Below are positions 1-6,206 of a DNA stretch of 14,097 nucleotides, piece after piece. Every line of letters starts with the position of its first letter. Positions within the stretch are counted from its first letter, which is position 1. Source of the stretch: Parafilimonas sp. (GTDB lineage: Bacteria > Bacteroidota > Bacteroidia > Chitinophagales > Chitinophagaceae); assembly GCA_025927795.1 (NCBI GenBank), contig JAICKT010000072.1, positions 1 through 14,097 on the forward strand, written 5' to 3'. The notes beneath the pieces are model-generated. The model saw nothing but the letters and a program-made list of their open reading frames with translations, was not told the origin of the DNA and searched no databases. A program made the position numbers and the translations under genes.

Positions 1-2325
1 GAAGCGCTTGCCAATGCCGCTGCTATTCCGGATTGGTTTTTTGAAGGTGACGCTGTTTACAATGAAACATCGTTAAGTGAACAAGGCAGAGGAAGATTGC
101 CTTTATTTCTGAATGGATATAAAGCAATGTACTTACAGCAAAAAGATTACAGTTATATGAAACTGCGTAATGGTTCATTTAAAGATTATGTACCGGACCA
201 TTACCCGCTGGGTTATATGTTGGTTGCTTATGGAAGAGAAAAATATGGTAATAATTTTTGGAAAGATGTTACGCAAAACGCGGTGGCTTACAAATCTTTA
301 TTCTACCCAATGCAACATGCAGTTAAAAATTATGCGCATGTTTCTTTTGACTCGTTTGTAAACAATGCATTTGATTATTATCACAAACAATGGAATGGTG
401 AAAACTTTTCCAATTTGCAGTTTGTTGATTCAACAGAAAAGAATAATGTGGTTGATGAAAAATATCCTTACATAACAAATGAAGGTTCCGTTATTGCATT
501 GCATAAAAGTTATAGAGACAATCCATATTTTGAAATAAATCATCTAAATGGCAGTAAAGAAAAAATTGCTGTACAAGATATTAGCTACGATGATTATTTT
601 TCTTATAATAACAACAAGATTGTTTATGCTTCTTATAAGCCTGCTGCGCGTTGGGGCAATAAAGAATACAGTGAAATAAGACTGATTGATGTTGCAACAA
701 AGCAAGAGAAAAAAATTACTTCACGTACAAGATATTTTTCACCTGATATTTCGCATGATGGAAAAATGATTGTTGCTGTTGAATTACCAATAAATCAAAC
801 TTCAAAACTTGTATTGCTCGATGTAAAAGGAAATTTTTTAAGAACCAATCTGAATAAAGATGGGCATATTTTTTCTTATCCAAAATTTTCTGCTGATGAT
901 AAATTCATTTATGTGTGTGATAGAAATGCAGAAGGTGAAATGACTATTTTAAAAAGATCTATTGATGATGAAAGTTCAAATGAAATCCTTCCATACAAAA
1001 ACAGAATTATTGGTTTTCCTGTTGTAAAAAATGATACATTGTTTTATTCGTGCTCAGATAATGGTAACGATGAAATTTGGGCTTACGTCAGTTCGCTAAA
1101 TAAAAATTATCGTGTTGCAACTGCAACAACAGGTTTATACCAGGCATTCATTATCAATAATAAAATTCTTACATCAGCATTTACCGCAGATGGTTACAGA
1201 CTTGCATTTATCAAACCTGTTTGGCAAGAAATAAATAGCAGTGATACTTTAAAACCATTGTATGTTTCAAAACCATTTAATCAGTCGTCAAATAACCTGC
1301 TTCAAAATATTGATGTAAAAAATTTTCCCGCTAAAAACTATTCAAAGTTTTCTCATCCATTTAATTTTCATAGCTGGAACCCATATTTCGATGACCCTGA
1401 TTATTCTTTCATTTTATATGGACAAAATGTTTTGAACACTGTTCAAAGCCAGTTGTATTACACATACAATCGTGATGAAAGTTTTCATCGTGCCGGTTAT
1501 ACGGGAATTTATGGTGGTTGGTTTGTACAACCGTTTGTTGATATAAACCAAACATGGCATCACACTGCAACTTTAAATGCGGATACTTCATTACATTGGA
1601 ATGAAACAAAATTTGCTGCAGGTTTGCAACTGCCTTTAAATTTTTCAGGTGGAAAATTTTATCGTTATCTTACTTTAAAATCTTCTTATAATTTAAGTGC
1701 AATTAAATGGCAGGGTTTAGCAAAGCGAACCTTACAAAATTCAAATTTTAATTATTTAGAAAGCCGTATTACTTATTCGCAATATATTCAACAAGCGATA
1801 CAAAATATTTATCCGCGGTTTGGCCAATCTGTTTCGCTTCAATACAGAACCGGAAGTACGGCACATCAATTTTTAGTTAACGGCAATTTTTATTTTCCGG
1901 GTTTAATTAAAACGCACAGCATCGTTATTAACCTTGCATATCAATTTAGAGACACATCAGGCAAATATTATTTTGATAACAATTTTCCTTTTTCAAGAGG
2001 ATATAATGCAGTTGATTACCCAAGATTATTTAAAGCCGGTTTCAATTATCATTTTAAATTATTTTATCCTGACTGGGGTTTTGGAAACATTGTTTATTTC
2101 CTGCGAATTCGCGGTAATGTTTTTTATGATTTTACGCAAGCTACCAGTTTGCGTACATGCAATCGCTATAATTTTAATTCTGTTGGAGGAGAAATATTTT
2201 TTGATACAAAATGGTGGAACCAGCAACCGGTTACTTTTGGCATTCGTTATAGCCGGCTTTTAGATATTGATATTAAAGGAGCAACGCCAAATCAATGGTC
2301 AATTATAGTTCCGTTAAATCTTTAA
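1..2325 (+). CDS. Envelope protein: gluzincin-like peptidase end, TolB-like propeller, outer-membrane barrel (5' partial)
   Basis: The reading frame is open from base 1, so the start lies upstream of the window; the first possible in-window start (TTG at 97) is only an internal codon. 774 codons are visible. Codons 10-23 read PDWFFEGDAVYNET, which resembles the region of gluzincin metallopeptidases that carries the third zinc ligand (here E at 43-45); the HExxH motif would lie upstream and cannot be checked. The middle has PD40/TolB-like propeller repeats, for example 'SPDISHDGK' near 740 and 'PKFSADDKFIYVCDRN' from 880. From about 1330 to the end the protein is rich in alternating aromatic and polar strands (YYTYNRDESF, YGGWF), like an outer-membrane beta-barrel, and it ends in WSIIVPLNL. 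Family knowledge suggests a cell-surface protein; catalysis and substrate are unknown. The TAA stop is 62 nt before infA, which has its own promoter, so no shared role is implied. Confidence 0.75.
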   Translation, partial: EALANAAAIPDWFFEGDAVYNETSLSEQGRGRLPLFLNGYKAMYLQQKDYSYMKLRNGSFKDYVPDHYPLGYMLVAYGREKYGNNFWKDVTQNAVAYKSLFYPMQHAVKNYAHVSFDSFVNNAFDYYHKQWNGENFSNLQFVDSTEKNNVVDEKYPYITNEGSVIALHKSYRDNPYFEINHLNGSKEKIAVQDISYDDYFSYNNNKIVYASYKPAARWGNKEYSEIRLIDVATKQEKKITSRTRYFSPDISHDGKMIVAVELPINQTSKLVLLDVKGNFLRTNLNKDGHIFSYPKFSADDKFIYVCDRNAEGEMTILKRSIDDESSNEILPYKNRIIGFPVVKNDTLFYSCSDNGNDEIWAYVSSLNKNYRVATATTGLYQAFIINNKILTSAFTADGYRLAFIKPVWQEINSSDTLKPLYVSKPFNQSSNNLLQNIDVKNFPAKNYSKFSHPFNFHSWNPYFDDPDYSFILYGQNVLNTVQSQLYYTYNRDESFHRAGYTGIYGGWFVQPFVDINQTWHHTATLNADTSLHWNETKFAAGLQLPLNFSGGKFYRYLTLKSSYNLSAIKWQGLAKRTLQNSNFNYLESRITYSQYIQQAIQNIYPRFGQSVSLQYRTGSTAHQFLVNGNFYFPGLIKTHSIVINLAYQFRDTSGKYYFDNNFPFSRGYNAVDYPRLFKAGFNYHFKLFYPDWGFGNIVYFLRIRGNVFYDFTQATSLRTCNRYNFNSVGGEIFFDTKWWNQQPVTFGIRYSRLLDIDIKGATPNQWSIIVPLNL

Positions 2326-2366
2326 CTAATTTTTACTGTTAATTTTCATATTTCGCTGTATTCCTA

Positions 2367-2374
2367 TATCTTTG
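2367..2374 (+). promoter_or_regulatory. Bacteroidota-type -7 box of the infA operon
   Basis: TATCTTTG fits the TAnnTTTG -7 element of the Bacteroidota primary sigma factor. It is followed by GCGCTCCC and the infA ATG 13 nt later, so transcription would start only a few bases before the start codon. The -33 element is weak: only T-rich sequence (2339-2346) stands about 20 nt upstream. Assigned by motif and position. Confidence 0.6.
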
Positions 2375-2387
2375 CGCTCCCAAATTT

Positions 2388-2606
2388 ATGTCCAAACAGC
2401 CATTGATTCAACAAGACGGAAGTATAATTGAAGCGCTTGGCAACGCCATGTTTAGATTAAAACTGGAAAACGGGCACGAAATTCTGGCGACAATCTCCGG
2501 CAAAATGCGCATGCACTACATACGAATTTTACCTGGTGATAAAGTAAAAGTAGAAATGAGTCCTTACGATTTATCGAGAGGGCGCATTATTTTAAGATAT
2601 AAATAA
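2388..2606 (+). CDS. infA: Translation initiation factor IF-1
   Basis: A 72-residue protein of the usual IF-1 length and sequence: a single OB-fold S1-like domain spanning the whole protein, with IEALGNAMFRLKLENGHEILATISGKMR near residues 14-41 and the closing PGDKVKVEMSPYDLSRGRI region. IF-1 binds the A site of the 30S subunit during initiation and cooperates with IF-2 and IF-3. It is the first gene of the infA-rpmJ-rpsM-rpsK-rpsD-rpoA-rplQ cluster. No Shine-Dalgarno sequence precedes the ATG, and the predicted 5' leader is only about 5-10 nt. In many bacteria this gene follows secY or map; here it follows an unrelated envelope protein gene. Confidence 0.97.
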   Translation: MSKQPLIQQDGSIIEALGNAMFRLKLENGHEILATISGKMRMHYIRILPGDKVKVEMSPYDLSRGRIILRYK

Positions 2607-2612
2607 TAACAG

Positions 2613-2642
2613 GCTGAAAGCTAAAAGCTGAAAGCGGAAAGC
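2613..2642 (+). repeat. Periodic 7-nt tract, infA-rpmJ gap
   Basis: Four tandem degenerate heptamers (gctgaaa, gctaaaa, gctgaaa, gcggaaa) plus a partial gc fill most of the 44-nt gap between infA and rpmJ. The tract ends 8 nt before the rpmJ ATG, so it lies where a ribosome binding site would be. It belongs to the same class as the other periodic tracts of this window, although the unit differs. Confidence 0.85.
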
Positions 2643-2650
2643 AAGACAAT

Positions 2651-2767
2651 ATGAAAGTGAGAGCTTCTATTAAAAAACGCAGCGTAGATTGCAAAATCGT
2701 TAAGAGAAAAGGCAAGCTGTATGTAATTAACAAAAAGAACCCCCGCTTTAAACAAAGACAAGGGTAG
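2651..2767 (+). CDS. rpmJ: Ribosomal protein bL36, zinc-less form
   Basis: A 38-residue frame from ATG 2651 to TAG 2765-2767, with the universal L36 ends MKVRASIKK and NPRFKQRQG. L36 is a small 23S rRNA-binding protein of the large subunit. In zinc-binding L36 the ligands are Cys11, Cys14, Cys27 and His33; here they are Ser11, Cys14, Asn27 and Phe33, so only one ligand remains and the protein cannot hold the usual zinc ribbon site. This is the C-minus type, which I recall as usual in Bacteroidota. The position between infA and rpsM is standard. Confidence 0.96.
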   Translation: MKVRASIKKRSVDCKIVKRKGKLYVINKKNPRFKQRQG

Positions 2768-2770
2768 TAA

Positions 2771-2791
2771 TTTAAAATTGAAAATTTAAAA
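2771..2791 (+). repeat. Periodic 7-nt tract, rpmJ-rpsM gap
   Basis: Three heptamers, tttaaaa, ttgaaaa and tttaaaa, occupy most of the 30-nt gap. The tract is also nearly self-complementary. It is AT-only apart from one G, so it could be chance low-complexity sequence if taken alone; it is listed because the neighbouring gaps hold tracts of the same period. Confidence 0.6.
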
Positions 2792-2797
2792 TAATCT

Positions 2798-3178
2798 ATG
2801 GCTCGTATTGCCGGTGTTGATTTACCAAAAAATAAAAGAGGCGAAATTGGACTAACCTATATATATGGTATTGGTCGCTCAACCGCCCGTTATATTCTTG
2901 ATAAGGCAAATATTAATTACGATAAAAAAGTAAACGATTGGGATGACGATGATTTAAATCACATCCGTTCAATTATTACTGATGAAATAAAAGTGGAAGG
3001 TGCTTTGCGAAGTGAAGTGCAGATGAGCATTAAACGCTTATTGGATATTGCCTGCTATCGCGGTCTTCGTCATCGTAAAGGCTTACCGGTTCGCGGACAA
3101 CGCACACGTACCAATAGCCGGACAAGAAAAGGAAAACGTAAAACAGTTGCAGGTAAAAAGAAAGCTCCTAAGAAATAA
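2798..3178 (+). CDS. rpsM: Ribosomal protein uS13
   Basis: A 126-residue protein that starts MARIAGVDLPKNKRGEIGLTYIYGIGRSTA, the conserved N-terminal helix-two-turn-helix region of S13, and ends with the basic C-terminal tail holding VRGQRTRTNSRTRKG (about residues 98-112) and a lysine-rich end. S13 sits in the head of the 30S subunit; its tail reaches toward the P-site tRNA and it forms bridges to the 50S subunit. The length is typical. It is third in the cluster, with no Shine-Dalgarno sequence before the ATG; the AT-rich periodic tract lies directly upstream. Confidence 0.98.
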   Translation: MARIAGVDLPKNKRGEIGLTYIYGIGRSTARYILDKANINYDKKVNDWDDDDLNHIRSIITDEIKVEGALRSEVQMSIKRLLDIACYRGLRHRKGLPVRGQRTRTNSRTRKGKRKTVAGKKKAPKK

Positions 3179-3186
3179 ATAAAATC

Positions 3187-3208
3187 CGAAATCTGAATTC
3201 AGATTTCG
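3187..3208. repeat. Perfect 22-bp palindrome in the rpsM-rpsK gap
   Basis: The bases from 3187 to 3208 are identical to their reverse complement: the half site is CGAAATCTGAA, followed by its mirror TTCAGATTTCG. The surrounding sequence 3182-3208 also reads as heptamers (aaatccg, aaatctg, aattcag and so on), so the palindrome is part of the periodic tract class. A second imperfect stem follows: arms 3205-3213 and 3216-3225 pair with one bulged base. In RNA both could form hairpins between rpsM and rpsK. Confidence 0.85.
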
Positions 3209-3235
3209 ATATTAAAATATTCGAATTTCAAATAC

Positions 3236-3646
3236 ATGGCTAAAGCAGCAAAAGCACAACCAAGTGCTAAAACAGCAGCAAAAAAAAGAATCGTAAAAGT
3301 AGATGCGTATGGTGATGCACACATCAATGCTACTTTCAATAACCTTATTGTTTCGCTAACCAATAAACAGGGACAGGTAATCAGTTGGTCATCTGCCGGT
3401 AAAATGGGATTTCGTGGTTCTAAAAAGAACACACCTTATGCAGCACAAATGGCTGCACAGGATGCTGCAAAAGTGGCTGTAGATGCAGGTTTGAAAAGAG
3501 TGGATGTTTATGTAAAAGGTCCTGGTGCAGGTCGTGAAAGTGCAATTCGTGGCTTGGCACAAAATGGCATTGAAATTTCAATGATTAGAGACGTAACACC
3601 ATTACCACATAATGGTTGTCGTCCGCCGAAGAAAAGAAGAGTATAA
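3236..3646 (+). CDS. rpsK: Ribosomal protein uS11
   Basis: A 136-residue protein with the S11 core: DAHINATFNNLIVSLTNKQGQVISWSSAGKMGFRGSKKNTPYAAQ, then VDVYVKGPGAGRESAIRGL, and the diagnostic C-terminus HNGCRPPKKRRV. S11 lies on the platform of the 30S subunit near the E site and contacts S7 and 16S rRNA. The first 20 residues are an Ala/Lys-rich extension, a normal variable part of the family. The start at 3236 is preceded by the palindromic periodic tract and shows no Shine-Dalgarno sequence. Its stop is followed by an unusually long 152-nt gap before rpsD. Confidence 0.98.
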   Translation: MAKAAKAQPSAKTAAKKRIVKVDAYGDAHINATFNNLIVSLTNKQGQVISWSSAGKMGFRGSKKNTPYAAQMAAQDAAKVAVDAGLKRVDVYVKGPGAGRESAIRGLAQNGIEISMIRDVTPLPHNGCRPPKKRRV

Positions 3647-3651
3647 CAATT

Positions 3652-3725
3652 TCTGATTTGGAGATTTCTGATTTGCGGATTTATTTAAAATCTCAAAATC
3701 TGGCAATCTCTCAATCTCAAAATTT
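3652..3725. repeat. Two opposed periodic arms in the rpsK-rpsD gap
   Basis: The left arm (3652-3684) repeats a gattt-centred unit at spacings of 8, 7 and 8 nt. The right arm (3687-3725) repeats aatct-centred units at a strict 8-nt spacing. The right arm reads as the approximate reverse complement of the left, so the RNA could fold into a long imperfect hairpin. Period and unit differ from the 7-nt tracts, but the style of degenerate repetition is the same. Confidence 0.75.
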
Positions 3726-3798
3726 AATAATAGGGTGCAGCATTTATTTTAAGATTTTTATTGATGCCGCATCGTCACCAAAAAATCAATACATAATT

Positions 3799-4404
3799 AT
3801 GGCACGTTACAACGGTCCAAAAACAAAGATTAGCCGCATATTCGGCGAGCCTATTTTAGGCAATGGAAAATGGTTAGGAAAAAACAGTAATCCTCCCGGT
3901 CAGCACGGTGCTTCCCGCAAAAGAAAAACTTTAGGCGAATATGCTATTCAGCTTAAAGAAAAACAAAAAGCAAAATACACGTACGGTGTTTTAGAGCGCC
4001 AATTTCGCAAAACATTTGAAGAGGCTTCGCGCTTAAAAGGTGTAACAGGCGAAAATCTTATTAAGTTATTGGAAGCACGCCTTGACAATGCAGTTTTTCG
4101 TTTAGGCATTGCACCTTCAAGACCTGCAGCCCGCCAGTTAGTTTCACACAAGCATGTTACAGTAAATGGAACAGTGGTAAATATTCCTTCTTACCAGTTA
4201 AAGCCGGGTGATAAAGTTTCACTGAAAGAAAAAAGCAATAACAATTCTTCTATCACCAGTCAAATTCGAGGCAAGAGTCCAAAGTTTAATTGGCTCGATT
4301 GGAATGAAACAGAAAAGCTAGGAACATTTATAACTTATCCTGAAAGAGAAAGCGTTCCGGAAAATATCAAAGAACAATTAATCGTGGAATTATATAGTAA
4401 ATAA
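3799..4404 (+). CDS. rpsD: Ribosomal protein uS4
   Basis: The start is ATG 3799 (MARYNGPKTKISRIFGEPI), giving 201 residues, the usual S4 length. The frame is open upstream to 3616, but those 61 codons translate the periodic tract and overlap rpsK, so they are not coding. S4 is a primary 16S rRNA-binding protein that nucleates 30S body assembly. The S4 RNA-binding domain is visible at about residues 94-145 (RLDNAVFRLGIAPSRPAARQLVSHKHVTVNG). The N-terminus lacks the zinc-binding cysteines of some S4 proteins. In E. coli S4 represses its own operon through an mRNA structure; whether the 152-nt leader here does so is unknown, although it can fold (arms 3736-3743 and 3764-3771). Confidence 0.97.
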   Translation: MARYNGPKTKISRIFGEPILGNGKWLGKNSNPPGQHGASRKRKTLGEYAIQLKEKQKAKYTYGVLERQFRKTFEEASRLKGVTGENLIKLLEARLDNAVFRLGIAPSRPAARQLVSHKHVTVNGTVVNIPSYQLKPGDKVSLKEKSNNNSSITSQIRGKSPKFNWLDWNETEKLGTFITYPERESVPENIKEQLIVELYSK

Positions 4405-4457
4405 TTTTTGATTAGCATTGAAAATCACTTACAAACAATAAAACAAAGGAATATAAA

Positions 4458-5456
4458 ATGGCCATTTTAAATTTCCAGAAACCAGATAAAATCATCTTAC
4501 AAAAAGCAACTGATTTTGAAGGTTCATTCGAATTTCGCCCTTTGGAACAGGGCTATGGTTTAACAATCGGTAACGCATTACGCAGGGTTTTATTAAGCAG
4601 CCTTGAAGGTTATGCAATTACCGGGATAAAAATTGAAGGCGTTGATCATGAATTTGCAACAGTAAAAGGCGTTACTGAAGATGTAACTGAAATTATTCTT
4701 AACCTGAAGCAGGTGAGATTTAGAAAAACAGTTGAACACGATGTAGCAAGTGAAAAAGTAATGATGAACATTAAAGGCAAATCTGAATTTAATGCCGGCA
4801 TGTTAAATGAAAGCATGCAAAGTTTCCAGGTTATGAACCCGGAACTTGTTATTTGTACGATGGATACTTCAGGTAAACTTGACATTGAATTAACGATTTC
4901 AAAAGGCCGTGGTTATGTGCCTTCTGAAGAAAATCGCGGTAAGGATTTGCCACTTGGTTACATTCCGATTGATTCAATTCATACACCCATCAAGAATGTA
5001 AAATATGCAGTGGAGAATTATCGTGTAGAACAAAGAACAGACTATGAAAAACTGTTGCTTGATGTTGCTACTGATGGTACTATTCATCCTGAAGAAGCAG
5101 TTAAACAAGCTTCACGCATATTGATTCAGCATTTAATGATCATCACTGATGAAAACATCACATTCGATAATAAAGAAGATCATAAAGAAGATGTAGTTGA
5201 TGAACAAATGCTGCAATTACGCAAAGTATTAAAAACACCATTAGAAGATTTGGATCTTTCAGTTCGTGCGTTCAACTGTTTGAAAGCTGCAAAAATTAAC
5301 AGCTTAAGCGAGTTGGTTCAATACGAACAAGAAGACTTAATGAAGTTCCGCAACTTCGGTCAGAAATCTTTAAGCGAAATTGAACAAGTGCTTGGCGAGA
5401 GAGGTTTGCATTTTGGAATGGATCTAAGCAAGATGGGTTTAGATGATATTGGATAA
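4458..5456 (+). CDS. rpoA: DNA-directed RNA polymerase subunit alpha
   Basis: A 332-residue protein of typical alpha length. The N-terminal domain (about 1-230) holds the assembly motif region FRPLEQGYGLTIGNALRRVLLSS and dimerises and contacts beta and beta'. After an acidic linker (about 230-258) comes the C-terminal DNA-binding domain (about 262-325) with LDLSVRAFNCLKAAKINSLSELVQ and FRNFGQKSLSEIEQVL; the Arg in SVRAFNCLK matches the residue that contacts UP-element DNA in E. coli. The gene sits between rpsD and rplQ as usual. It is the only gene in this cluster with a passable Shine-Dalgarno match: AAAGGA at 4445-4450, 7 nt before the ATG. Confidence 0.98.
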   Translation: MAILNFQKPDKIILQKATDFEGSFEFRPLEQGYGLTIGNALRRVLLSSLEGYAITGIKIEGVDHEFATVKGVTEDVTEIILNLKQVRFRKTVEHDVASEKVMMNIKGKSEFNAGMLNESMQSFQVMNPELVICTMDTSGKLDIELTISKGRGYVPSEENRGKDLPLGYIPIDSIHTPIKNVKYAVENYRVEQRTDYEKLLLDVATDGTIHPEEAVKQASRILIQHLMIITDENITFDNKEDHKEDVVDEQMLQLRKVLKTPLEDLDLSVRAFNCLKAAKINSLSELVQYEQEDLMKFRNFGQKSLSEIEQVLGERGLHFGMDLSKMGLDDIG

Positions 5457-5460
5457 TTCA

Positions 5461-5490
5461 GCTAACGGCTATTAGCCATTAGCTATAGCT
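5461..5490. repeat. Periodic 7-nt tract with hairpin, rpoA-rplQ gap
   Basis: Starting 4 nt after the rpoA stop, heptamers such as ggctatt, agccatt and agctata run to 5487. The segment 5461-5483 folds as GCTAA-c-GGCTA-t-TAGCC-a-TTAGC: two 5-bp stems separated by one mismatch, with a one-base centre (in RNA the loop would have to open wider). A second palindrome AGCTATAGCT lies at 5481-5490. No U-tract of terminator quality follows, although TTTTT follows at 5490-5494. Confidence 0.8.
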
Positions 5491-5545
5491 TTTTATAACA
5501 GCTTTGTAATTCCCTGACCACGGTACAAGGCTAAAAATTTTAATC

Positions 5546-6136
5546 ATGCGTCACGGAGATAAAATAAAAAACTTAAGCAGAACAAAATCACACAGAGATG
5601 CACTCCTTGCAAATCTTGGCAGCCAGTTAATCGTAAATAAACGAATTGTTACTACGCTGGCAAAGGCAAAAGCATTAAGAGTTTATGTTGAACCTTTAAT
5701 TACAAAAACACGTAAAGGTGAAAGCCAGGAGCAAATCATGCACCAGCATCGTGTAGTGTTTAGTTATTTGAAAGATAAGCATGCAGTAAAAGAATTGTTT
5801 ACTGTCGTTGCCCCAAAAGTTTCAGGTCGTCCAGGTGGTTATACACGTATTATAAAATTAGGAACACGTACAGGTGATAATGCAGAGCTTGCTTTAATTG
5901 AGTTGGTTGATTTTAATGATGTGTATGGTAAAGCTGCTGCAACTACAACAGAAGCCGGAAAAAGAACACGCCGTGGACGCAGTAAAAAATCTTCTTCTGC
6001 AAAAACTGAAACAACTGAAGCTAAGCCTGCAGAAGTTTCAAATGAAGCAAATGCTAACGCTGCAACACCTTCTGAAGAATCTGCACAACCTCCTGTCGAA
6101 GGTGAAACAAATATTGAAAAAGGAACTGAAGAATAG
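5546..6136 (+). CDS. rplQ: Ribosomal protein bL17 with long C-terminal tail
   Basis: The first ~125 residues are canonical L17: MRHGDKIKNLSRTKSHRDALLANLGSQLIVNKRIVTTLAKAKALR, then GRPGGYTRIIKLGTRTGDNAELALIELVDF (about 95-123). L17 binds 23S rRNA near the peptide exit tunnel in the large subunit. Standard L17 ends near residue 120-130; here about 65 more residues follow, first a basic patch (KRTRRGRSKK, 139-148), then a Thr/Ala/Glu-rich acidic stretch to residue 196. Tails of this kind are, as I recall, common in Bacteroidota and presumably disordered. It is the last gene of the operon: a strong terminator begins 18 nt after the stop. Confidence 0.97.
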   Translation: MRHGDKIKNLSRTKSHRDALLANLGSQLIVNKRIVTTLAKAKALRVYVEPLITKTRKGESQEQIMHQHRVVFSYLKDKHAVKELFTVVAPKVSGRPGGYTRIIKLGTRTGDNAELALIELVDFNDVYGKAAATTTEAGKRTRRGRSKKSSSAKTETTEAKPAEVSNEANANAATPSEESAQPPVEGETNIEKGTEE

Positions 6137-6154
6137 AAATTATATTTTTACAAG

Positions 6155-6187
6155 AAAAGGCAAAATCAAAATGGTTTTGCCTTTTTT
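6155..6187 (+). terminator. Intrinsic terminator after rplQ
   Basis: An 11-bp perfect stem: AAAAGGCAAAA (6155-6165) pairs with TTTTGCCTTTT (6175-6185) around a 9-nt loop, and the T-run at 6182-6187 gives the U-tract. It closes the ribosomal operon. Because the next gene ends at 6207 on the other strand, it may also act on converging transcripts, but the T-run on that side is weaker. Confidence 0.88.
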
Positions 6188-6206
6188 ATTTTATGCTGAT
6201 GAGCAG

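Noticed and set aside
97..99. TTG start for the first gene
   Set aside because: The frame is open and shows conserved protein sequence upstream to base 1, so the gene is simply cut by the window edge.
2613..2642. CRISPR-like or tandem satellite array
   Set aside because: The units are only 7 nt, have no spacers and total about 30 nt; no cas genes are present.
3199..3432. Minus-strand frame over rpsK, and similar frames opposite other genes
   Set aside because: All lie opposite or within conserved genes with no family resemblance of their own.
3616..3798. Long N-terminal extension of rpsD
   Set aside because: It overlaps rpsK and translates the periodic arms; MARYNGPKTKI at 3799 is the normal S4 start.
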